NCBI GenBank assembly: GCA_023140095.1
Contig: JAGLMJ010000010.1
Span: forward strand, 1-18,521
Length of the DNA: 18,521 nt
Reading direction: 5' to 3'
Origin: Candidatus Omnitrophota bacterium
Lineage (GTDB): Bacteria > Omnitrophota > Koll11 > Zapsychrales > Zapsychraceae
A model generated the notes under the pieces. It did no database searches and was not told the origin of the DNA. It was given only the letters and a program-made list of their open reading frames with translations. The translations under genes and the position numbers were made by a program. This document shows, piece after piece, positions 7,238 to 13,432 of this stretch. Position 1 is the first letter of the stretch, and the number at the start of each line of letters is the position of its first letter.

Positions 7238-7421
7238 CTACTTATTACATTTGCAGAATTTCGTTCCTTTCAGCCCGCATAATATTAACGCAACGCCGAC
7301 GACAATGGCTAACACATGCGGCAATCTAAACCCACCGCCACCTATGAGGCCGGAAAGCACGCTCGAGATAAGAACAACAAGGCCAAAACCCAAACAACAA
7401 TTGCATTTTTTCTTCCGTCAT
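7238..7421 (-). CDS. Small two-helix membrane protein with terminal cysteines, interrupted by a +1 shift in a six-A run
   Basis: Reading from the ATG at 7421-7419, preceded by AAGGAGG (7432-7426) with a 4-nt spacer, gives MTEEK and then enters a six-A run (7411-7406). Skipping one A there yields a continuous 60-residue protein ending at TAG (7240-7238), 22 nt before tgt. It begins MTEEKCNCCLGFG, has hydrophobic segments at about 11-27 and 33-50, and ends GTKFCKCNK. Without the shift the frame closes after 32 codons with a non-membrane-like tail. The restored protein has two plausible membrane helices and matching Cys-rich ends (CNCC and CKC), which suggests metal binding or disulphides. I do not recognise the family. 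It could be a consensus error, a recent disruption or slippage-dependent expression. Confidence 0.6.
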
Positions 7422-7435
7422 GTTGCCTCCTTCCC

Positions 7436-7508
7436 AAACTGCCCCCCCAAACTGACCCCTCCCGAACTGACCCCCGGGGTCAGTTTACAGGGTCAACCCG
7501 GGGGTTGG
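7436..7508. repeat. REP-like cluster of AACTGACCCC palindromes
   Basis: Three direct copies of AAACTGNCCCC-like units (7436-7445, 7449-7459, 7464-7474) are followed by the inverted copy GGGGTCAGTT (7476-7485). The last pair forms a perfect 10-bp inverted repeat around one base. A second palindrome, CAACCC GG GGGTTG, follows at 7494-7507. The cluster fills the gap between the PEBP stop and the ribosome site of the small gene. It resembles the extragenic palindromes mobilised by REP-associated tyrosine transposases; no transposase is in this window. Confidence 0.7.
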
Positions 7509-7515
7509 TTTACGG

Positions 7516-8091
7516 TTACTTAGTTTTTTCGTACGTTCCCATTAAGACCGCTTCTGCAATAATATGCCCTTCCATCGCCGCTTCAATATCAGATTTTGCC
7601 GGAGCTTTCATTTCTGGAAGTAGTATATCAAGCGCATATAATTTGAAAAAGTAACGATGGCGGCCGATTGGCGGACACGGGCCGCGATAGCCGGACCGAT
7701 GCCAATCATTAAGTCCGTTTCTCGCCGTCTCCGGAATATCCATCAACGTTGCCCCCTCTGGAAAACCGGTCGTATCCAGCAGAATATTGTAGACAACCCA
7801 ATGGACCCACGTCATCTTTGGCGCTGCAGGGTCCGGCGCATCCGGATCATCAACAATTAAAACAAGACTAACCGCATCTTCGGACACCCCTTCCCATTCT
7901 AAGGACGGCGCAATATCTTCCCCCTGGCAGGTATATTTTGATGGAATTTCACCTTCATGAACAAAAGCAGTGGATTCGATTGAAAGCGACATATCCTCCT
8001 CCTTTGTAAAACCAAACCTGGTAGACAAAGAAATGAAACAGCAGAGCGCCAGCGCTGCTGTAATCCCCAAAAAATATCCTCTTTTCTTCAT
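7516..8091 (-). CDS. Secreted YbhB/YbcL-family (PEBP-like) protein
   Basis: From the chosen start the protein is 191 residues: MKKRGYF followed by a hydrophobic segment, a likely Sec signal, then a phosphatidylethanolamine-binding-protein fold. Family motifs are YTCQGEDIAPSLEW, VDDPDAPDP, TWVHWVVYNI and GYRGPCPPIGRHRYFFKLYALD, the canonical ligand pocket of bacterial YbhB/YbcL proteins, whose cellular role is unclear. The start is fixed by GGGAGGAG 7 nt upstream of ATG 8091; the frame is open further to 8121 but those codons overlap the ribosome site. It sits alone between two repeat-filled spacers, separating queA from tgt, and looks like an inserted accessory gene. Confidence 0.93.
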   Translation of the reverse strand: MKKRGYFLGITAALALCCFISLSTRFGFTKEEDMSLSIESTAFVHEGEIPSKYTCQGEDIAPSLEWEGVSEDAVSLVLIVDDPDAPDPAAPKMTWVHWVVYNILLDTTGFPEGATLMDIPETARNGLNDWHRSGYRGPCPPIGRHRYFFKLYALDILLPEMKAPAKSDIEAAMEGHIIAEAVLMGTYEKTK

Positions 8092-8098
8092 AAGCGGT

Positions 8099-8106
8099 CT
8101 CCTCCC
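8099..8106 (-). promoter_or_regulatory. Shine-Dalgarno site that sets the PEBP-gene start
   Basis: The minus strand reads GGGAGGAG, then 7 nt, then ATG (8091-8089), which directly precedes the MKKRG signal-peptide start. It rules out the longer reading from 8121. Confidence 0.75.
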
Positions 8107-8121
8107 CATCAGCATTGTCAA

Positions 8122-8269
8122 AAGTTACCAAATCCCAAATTACAAGCGCCAAATAACAAACAAATATCAAATTTCAATACCCAAATTCCAAACTTCTTGT
8201 TTTGTTCATTAGAATTTTGGTCATTGTGATTTATTTGTTATTTGAGATTTGTTATCTGGAATTTATTCT
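8122..8269. repeat. AT-rich imperfect palindromic element, copy 2
   Basis: This spacer runs from the queA stop to the region upstream of the PEBP gene. CCAAAT/ACAAA/TCAAATTTC units on the left are mirrored by TTTGGTCATTGTGATTT, ATTTGTTATTTGAG and CTGGAATTT on the right, giving a long imperfect hairpin centred near 8194. It shares composition, arm motifs and size with the element after tgt. No ORF is present. Confidence 0.75.
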
Positions 8270-9280
8270 TTATATGATCAGCATCGCATCACCATAACTG
8301 AAAAATTGGTATTTTTTCTTCACGGCTTCTCTGTACGCCCTAGCCATCAAATCTTTTGTCCCAAACGCATATATTAACATTAAAAGTGTACTTAAGGGTA
8401 AATGAAAATTTGTTATTAAAATATCAACCATGCGGAATGCGAAACCTGGGTAAATAAAGATATCGGTGCTGCCTTTGAGGCCACGGCCCGTCGCTACCGA
8501 TTCCAAAACCCGACAGCTTGTTGTGCCGACCGCAACGATCTTCCGCCCCTTTGCCTTGGCATCCTGGATCGCGCTCAACGTTTTCTTTGTTATCGAATAA
8601 TCCTCCACATGCATCTTATGTTTCGTAATATCCTTCTCTTCGACCGGCTTGAAAGTCGCGTAGTTAATATGCAATGTGACCTTCTCAATCGTATGCCCGT
8701 CTTTCTCAATACTCTTAAGCAGCCTATTGGTAAAATGCAGTCCGGCCGTCGGTGAGGCGACCGATCCGCGCCTTTGCGCGTAAACCGTCTGATAATACTT
8801 GCGGTCGGCCGCGCGGTCGGGGCGCTTGATATACGGCGGCAGCGGTATGTGCCCGATCTTTTCCAGATCACCGGAAATATTTTTCTTATTGAACTGGACG
8901 ATCCTCTTTTCCCAGTCCGTAATCTGCGCGACAAGGGTTCCGCCGTTGAAAATAAGCCGGTCCTCATTTTTCAGACGACGTAGCGGACGCAGCAGTGTTT
9001 TGTACGAATACCCGTCCGAAAGCCTCTTGAGCAAAAACACCTCGACCTTCCCGCCGCTGCGTTCCCGTTTTCCCAAAAGCCGCGCCGGGACAACTTTGCT
9101 GTCATTGAGCACCATGCAGGATTCTTTGGGGAGGTATTTTCGAATATTAGCAAAACAATCATGAACAATGCGCTTTTCTTTTCTGTCAATGACCATTAAC
9201 CGCGCTTGATCCCGGCGATGAAGCGGATGCTGCGCGATCAAATGTTCGGGTAAAGTATAATTGAAATCCTCTAGCTTCAT
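8270..9280 (-). CDS. queA: S-adenosylmethionine:tRNA ribosyltransferase-isomerase
   Basis: QueA transfers and isomerises the ribosyl group of SAM onto preQ1-tRNA to form epoxyqueuosine. The 336-residue protein starts MKLEDFNYTLPEHLIAQHPL and has LNDSKVVPARLLGKR, GGKVEVFLLKR, the characteristic SVASPTAGLHFT, HINYATFKPV, VGTTSCRVLES, and the C-terminal TDIFIYPGFAFRMVDILITNFHLP and MLIYAF signatures. All conserved blocks are present at normal length. The ATG overlaps the upstream SpoIID stop by 4 nt (ATGA), so it is translationally coupled and the last gene of the long proS operon before the AT-rich spacer. Confidence 0.98.
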   Translation of the reverse strand: MKLEDFNYTLPEHLIAQHPLHRRDQARLMVIDRKEKRIVHDCFANIRKYLPKESCMVLNDSKVVPARLLGKRERSGGKVEVFLLKRLSDGYSYKTLLRPLRRLKNEDRLIFNGGTLVAQITDWEKRIVQFNKKNISGDLEKIGHIPLPPYIKRPDRAADRKYYQTVYAQRRGSVASPTAGLHFTNRLLKSIEKDGHTIEKVTLHINYATFKPVEEKDITKHKMHVEDYSITKKTLSAIQDAKAKGRKIVAVGTTSCRVLESVATGRGLKGSTDIFIYPGFAFRMVDILITNFHLPLSTLLMLIYAFGTKDLMARAYREAVKKKYQFFSYGDAMLII

Positions 9281-10434
9281 AATTCAGATATTTTTATGAT
9301 CTTTGCTCCGGGATAATAATGCGCTAAAATGCTTCGATATTCGTAACGTTTTTTTGCCATACCGTAAACACCCCACTGGCACATCCCGACGCCATGCCCC
9401 CAGCCGCGCCCCTTAACGTCAAAATAATACCCCTTCATTTCAATGTCATACTGATTGCTTCTGATCACATTCGGTCCGATAACATCGCGGAATTTTATTC
9501 CCGAAATGGTTTTCGTTTTTCCGTCACGCGTTTTGATCTTCAGATTCTTGATGCGTCCGCTCTTCGTGCGGCTAGCCACGGCGATCTCTTTAATCAACCC
9601 TAATGTATACCCGTTCGCATTCAGCTTCTCCTGAATATCCTTGGAACGGAAATTCTTCTTCCATCGGTAGCTCGGCATCCCCTTGCAAAAACCGCACTTG
9701 ACGCCCTTTAAAGGCGGCAGGTCATTCTTCCATAATTCCGCCACATCTTCCGTGCGCCCGCCGCAGTTCGAATGAAAATACGCAGGTAACACTTTACCTC
9801 TATAGGACAAGATCTGCCCGCGCGTGCGATTGGCGGCAATATTCGTCCGATAACGCTCGGCACTGCGCCCGCCATAGACCTGCGAATAAATACCGCTGGT
9901 GACATCGTACTCTTGCTCCTTGCTCTCGCCGGTTTTATAAAGCGCATAGGAGCGCGTGGCTACCGCCTGGGCCTTGATCGCGTTCATCGGCCAACGGTGC
10001 GGGACTTCATGATATAAGACCCCTTTGACATACGATTCTAAGTCCAGCGTGTTGACGACAAGAAGCGTACCGTTCTTGGCAAGAATAACGTCGATCTTCT
10101 CGCGGTACCGCCGTTTTCTTCCTCCCCGATAGATCGCCACATCTTTTTTGGCAATGATCCGTAACCGGCGAATGCCATAGGCGCGCCCGCCAATGCGGAT
10201 CCCTCCCTGCCCGGCCGTCACAGTCGATCGCTTCAGACGCTTCCCGCGGTCGATCACGCCATTTGTTTGCGGATCGATAACCGTGTATTTTCCCCGGACC
10301 GAAAGATCAAACCCGCCTGTCTCCTTCAGCACGGCCACACGGACCACATCCTTCCTGCCCGACGCTGCCGAAAAAGAAATGCCCTTTGCCGCAAAAGCAA
10401 AAAGACATATTGCAATAAGAACGTATCGGATCAT
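9277..10434 (-). CDS. SpoIID/LytB domain protein (exported)
   Basis: The 385-residue protein begins MIRYVLIAICLFAFAAKG, a Sec signal peptide, and carries a SpoIID domain. Visible blocks are VNTLDLESYVKGVLYHEVPH (with the glutamate equivalent to the SpoIID catalytic residue), AIKAQAVATRSYAL, AYFHSNCGGRTEDV, and the terminal GRGWGHGVGMCQWGVYGMA. SpoIID proteins are lytic transglycosylases acting on denuded glycan; in non-sporulating bacteria relatives are peptidoglycan-modifying or amidase-enhancing proteins. The start at 10434 overlaps the DUF2905 stop by ATGA. The longer frame to 10587 would overlap that gene completely in another frame and is rejected. No sporulation genes are seen nearby. 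Confidence 0.94.
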   Translation of the reverse strand: MIRYVLIAICLFAFAAKGISFSAASGRKDVVRVAVLKETGGFDLSVRGKYTVIDPQTNGVIDRGKRLKRSTVTAGQGGIRIGGRAYGIRRLRIIAKKDVAIYRGGRKRRYREKIDVILAKNGTLLVVNTLDLESYVKGVLYHEVPHRWPMNAIKAQAVATRSYALYKTGESKEQEYDVTSGIYSQVYGGRSAERYRTNIAANRTRGQILSYRGKVLPAYFHSNCGGRTEDVAELWKNDLPPLKGVKCGFCKGMPSYRWKKNFRSKDIQEKLNANGYTLGLIKEIAVASRTKSGRIKNLKIKTRDGKTKTISGIKFRDVIGPNVIRSNQYDIEMKGYYFDVKGRGWGHGVGMCQWGVYGMAKKRYEYRSILAHYYPGAKIIKISEL

Positions 10435-10646
10435 TTTTGGTTCCATAGAAGAAACAAAAGGCTGAAGACGACACTGATTAAAAAACATGTCGTAATGGGA
10501 ATATACAGCGTGAAACTTTCTTTCTTGATCAAAATATCGCCTGGCAGCCGTCCAATTCCCGGGATCTTTCCGAAGATATGAAGGCACAAACCGCCTATAA
10601 TTAAAGCAATGCCGACAATAATGAGTACTTTTACAATATCCGCCAT
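10431..10646 (-). CDS. DUF2905 small membrane protein
   Basis: This 71-residue protein has two hydrophobic helices (about 5-25 and 47-67) linked by a loop containing the family signature GKIPGIGRLPGDILIKKESF. DUF2905 proteins are short inner-membrane proteins of unknown function that commonly lie just after ruvB. Here it begins 4 nt after ruvB and its stop overlaps the SpoIID start (ATGA), so it is embedded in the operon. No catalytic residues are evident. Confidence 0.93.
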   Translation of the reverse strand: MADIVKVLIIVGIALIIGGLCLHIFGKIPGIGRLPGDILIKKESFTLYIPITTCFLISVVFSLLFLLWNQK

Positions 10647-10650
10647 CTTA

Positions 10651-11676
10651 TTATATTTTCTGGGGTAAATCAGGACAGGAAGCAGCCTTGATGTGCTTGA
10701 TGGAAATATCCGTGAGTTCTCGCCCGCGGGGCGTTCGCTTTAAGAATCCGATCTTCAAAAGATACGGCTCGATCACATCGACGAGCGTATCGACTTCTTC
10801 ATTTAAGGTCGCCGCGAGGGTCTCAATGCCAACGGGCCCGCCGCTGTAATTCTCGTGTATGACATTCAATAACTTCCGGTCGATATCATCGAGCCCGCTC
10901 TGGTCGATGCGAAGCGTCTGCATCGCCGCCCCAACGATTTCCTCCGTGATCGAACTTCCGGGGGTCTTGACTTGCGCGTAATCCCGTACACGCCGAAGAA
11001 GGCGGTTCGCGATCCGCGGGGTCCCGCGGGCCCGCCGGGATATCTCAACAGCCGACGCCTGGTCGATGACAACATTCAGCTTCTTGGTCGAGCGCATCAC
11101 AATTTCGCTCAATTCTTCAGGGCTATAAAATTCCAAATGATAGAAAATCCCGAACCGGTCGCGTAAAGGCGAGGACAACAGCCCGCTGCGCGTTGTCGCC
11201 CCGATCAATGTAAAAGGCTTTAAATTAAAGTTGATCGTCTTGGCATAGGGCCCTTTATCGACGGTAAAATCGATCTTGAAGCTCTCCATGGCCGGATACA
11301 GGAACTCTTCAACAACCTTGGACAAACGGTGGATCTCATCGATAAAAAGAATATCGCCGGCTTCAAGATTTGTAAGGATCCCGATGAGGTCCCCGGCACG
11401 GTCGATCGCCGGACCGGACGTCACGGTGATCCGTGCCCCCATTTCATGGGCCACGATATTCGCCAGCGATGTCTTGCCAAGCCCGGGCGGGCCGGAAAAA
11501 AGCATATGCTCGATCGGCTCTCCCCGCTGTTTCGCCGCCTGAATGGAAACCTGAAGATTATTGATGACATCTTTTTGCCCGACAAACTCATCGACACAGG
11601 ACGGGCGCAAGGATAAACTGTAAACTTGGTCTTCATCCGTCTCCTGATTAAAAACGATCTTTCGCTTCTCGTCCAT
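10651..11676 (-). CDS. ruvB: Holliday junction branch migration ATPase RuvB
   Basis: RuvB is the hexameric AAA+ motor that drives branch migration with RuvA. From the chosen ATG (341 residues) the Walker A GPPGLGKTS is at 62-70, Walker B FIDEIH at 111-116, sensor GATTRSGLLSSPLRDRFG at 159-176 including the arginine finger, sensor 2 GTPRIANRLLRRVRDYAQ, and the C-terminal winged helix ending RTPRGRELTD. All motifs are intact. A GTG one codon upstream is possible, but AAGGA lies 6 nt before the ATG. ruvA and ruvC are not adjacent; the ruvB-DUF2905-spoIID-queA order is kept. Confidence 0.98.
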   Translation of the reverse strand: MDEKRKIVFNQETDEDQVYSLSLRPSCVDEFVGQKDVINNLQVSIQAAKQRGEPIEHMLFSGPPGLGKTSLANIVAHEMGARITVTSGPAIDRAGDLIGILTNLEAGDILFIDEIHRLSKVVEEFLYPAMESFKIDFTVDKGPYAKTINFNLKPFTLIGATTRSGLLSSPLRDRFGIFYHLEFYSPEELSEIVMRSTKKLNVVIDQASAVEISRRARGTPRIANRLLRRVRDYAQVKTPGSSITEEIVGAAMQTLRIDQSGLDDIDRKLLNVIHENYSGGPVGIETLAATLNEEVDTLVDVIEPYLLKIGFLKRTPRGRELTDISIKHIKAASCPDLPQKI

Positions 11677-11685
11677 CACTTTTCC

Positions 11686-12453
11686 TTATGATTGTTCGCT
11701 CGTATCCTTTGCCGCATCAATAGGCACCATATTGTCCGTATTGCGCGATATCTTGATATCTTCGAACATCCTCGTCTGAACGGCCTTGATCTCTTTCAAG
11801 CGGATAAGCTCAAGAATCGCCAAGAACGTGACAACCATTTCGACCTTACTTTTTGCCGTCCGAAACAGATGGTTCAGCGAGACGCTCGATTCATTAAGTA
11901 TGCAGTGGAGAATATCATGGATCTTCTGTTCGACCGTGAATTCCTCAGCAATAATTTCATGAATAATCTCTTCGGGAACTTTATTAAGGGCATCCGAAAG
12001 AGCATTGATCAAGTCAAAAAGGCTTGCCTCAAAAAAGATCTCTTTGGCATCCTCCCTGAGTTGACTTTTGGCCTCTTCGTCGATCGTCCGCGAAAAGAAG
12101 TCTTTACGCTTAAGTTCCTTCTCTTTTAAAGCATCCGCGATCTCCTTGAACTTTTTATATTCCTGAAGCCGGCGGACCAGTTCATCGCGGGGATCTTCTT
12201 CCTCAACTTCCTCTTCTGTCGGGTCCGGCGGAAGAAGCATTTTTGACTTGATCTGCATCAGCGTCGCGGCCATCACAAGAAAATCACCGACGACATCCAG
12301 GTCCAGCATCTTCATCATCTGGATATATTCCATGTATTGCTCGGTGATCTTGGCGATCGGAATGTCGCTGATATCGATGTCATTCTTCTTGATCAGGAAA
12401 AGCAGAAGATCTAAAGGCCCTTCAAAAATGTCTAATTTAAGTTTATATCCCAT
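11686..12453 (-). CDS. scpA: Segregation and condensation protein A
   Basis: ScpA is the kleisin that bridges SMC heads in the bacterial condensin. The 255-residue protein starts MGYKLKLDIFEGPLDLLLFL and continues with DISDIPIAKITEQYMEYI, the VVGDFLVMAATLMQIKSKML helix, an acidic segment (TEEEVEEEDPRDEL), and a C-terminal winged-helix FLAILELIRLKEIKAVQ. These are the N- and C-terminal SMC-binding regions. The frame is open to 12561, but those codons lie inside trpS; the ATG at 12453 comes one nucleotide after the trpS stop. The usual partner scpB does not follow; ruvB does. trpS-scpA adjacency is known in several phyla. Confidence 0.95.
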   Translation of the reverse strand: MGYKLKLDIFEGPLDLLLFLIKKNDIDISDIPIAKITEQYMEYIQMMKMLDLDVVGDFLVMAATLMQIKSKMLLPPDPTEEEVEEEDPRDELVRRLQEYKKFKEIADALKEKELKRKDFFSRTIDEEAKSQLREDAKEIFFEASLFDLINALSDALNKVPEEIIHEIIAEEFTVEQKIHDILHCILNESSVSLNHLFRTAKSKVEMVVTFLAILELIRLKEIKAVQTRMFEDIKISRNTDNMVPIDAAKDTSEQS

Positions 12454-12454
12454 A

Positions 12455-13432
12455 TTAAAAAATAACCTCTTTGATCTCGGCGATGGTTTTCTTGGCGATT
12501 GTTTGCGCTTTCTTGCGTCCGTCGTCGAGGATATCCCGGATGCGGCCCTTATTTCTTTCAAGTTTAGAATGCTTCTCTCGTATAGGCGCTAAATAATCAA
12601 TAAGGATATCGGCTAACATCATTTTGCAATCAGTGCATCCCTTTTGCGCTTTGGCGCACCATTCGTAAACCTCTTCTTTTTTTTCGGGCGCGAACACTTC
12701 ATAATAGTTGCAGACATTGCATTTTTTCGGATGCCCGGGGTCAGTTAACTTGATCCTCTTGGGATCCGTAAACATATTCTTCGCTTTTTTCTTGATCACG
12801 GCTTCCGGGTCGCTGAGACTGATCGCATTATCATAACTCTTGCTCATCTTGCGCCCGTCGAGGCCCAAAAGGCGCGGCGTCTTGGTTAAGATAGCTTCAC
12901 AATCTTCGAAGAATTTCGTTTTGTAAATATGGTTGAACCGCCGGACGATCTCGCGCGTTAACTCAATATGCGGCAACTGGTCCTCACCGATCGGCACGGC
13001 ATTGGCCTTGTACAACATGATATCCGCTGCCTGAAGGACAGGGTATCCAAGAAAACCATACGTCTGCAGGTCGCGCTTCTTGATCTCGCGCAATTGTTCT
13101 TTATAGGTGGGATTACGCTCCAGCCACCCCAAAGGAGTTATGCAGGAGAATATCATTTGAAGTTCTAAATGTTCAGGGACGTGGGATTGGACAAAGATAA
13201 TGGATTTTTCCGGATCGATACCGCAGGCGATCCAATCGATCGCCATATCAATAATATTTCCCTGGATCTCCTTGCTCTGCTCGTACTCGCCCATGAACGC
13301 GTGCCAGTCGACGACCCCGAAAATACAGTCGTATTTTTTCTGGAGTTCGAGCCAATTGTTCAGCGCCCCCACCAGGTGTCCCAGGTGCAGCTTTCCGGTC
13401 GGACGCATTGCGCTAAAAACTATCTTTTTCAT
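12455..13432 (-). CDS. trpS: Tryptophanyl-tRNA synthetase with an Fe-S-type cysteine motif
   Basis: The enzyme charges tRNA-Trp. The 325-residue class I synthetase has a HIGH-type motif HLGH (16-19) in GKLHLGHLVGAL, the MLYKANAVPIGEDQLPH pocket, and KMSKS at 195-199. Cysteines 238, 259, 266 and 269 are spaced C-x20-C-x6-C-x2-C, with an extra C241. This closely matches the C-x22-C-x6-C-x2-C motif that holds a [4Fe-4S] cluster near the anticodon-binding region of Thermotoga maritima TrpRS. Cluster binding is therefore likely but inferred. The ATG overlaps the infB stop by 4 nt. Confidence 0.97.
   Translation of the reverse strand: MKKIVFSAMRPTGKLHLGHLVGALNNWLELQKKYDCIFGVVDWHAFMGEYEQSKEIQGNIIDMAIDWIACGIDPEKSIIFVQSHVPEHLELQMIFSCITPLGWLERNPTYKEQLREIKKRDLQTYGFLGYPVLQAADIMLYKANAVPIGEDQLPHIELTREIVRRFNHIYKTKFFEDCEAILTKTPRLLGLDGRKMSKSYDNAISLSDPEAVIKKKAKNMFTDPKRIKLTDPGHPKKCNVCNYYEVFAPEKKEEVYEWCAKAQKGCTDCKMMLADILIDYLAPIREKHSKLERNKGRIRDILDDGRKKAQTIAKKTIAEIKEVIF

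Noticed and set aside
7251..7654. Plus-strand frames across the spacer between tgt and the PEBP gene
   Set aside because: They read through the REP-like repeats and the complement of the PEBP gene, giving Pro/Thr-rich low-complexity products without ribosome sites.
10435..10587. N-terminal extension of the SpoIID protein
   Set aside because: It lies wholly within the DUF2905 gene in another frame, and the ATG at 10434 gives a clean signal peptide and a 4-nt overlap.
12454..12561. N-terminal extension of ScpA
   Set aside because: It overlaps the conserved end of trpS in another frame and adds a basic stretch absent from the family; the ATG at 12453 matches the family start.
12735..12755. GGGGTCAGTT-like sequence resembling the REP unit
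   Set aside because: It is a single unpaired copy inside trpS encoding the conserved LTDPG segment before the cysteine motif, so it is a chance match.
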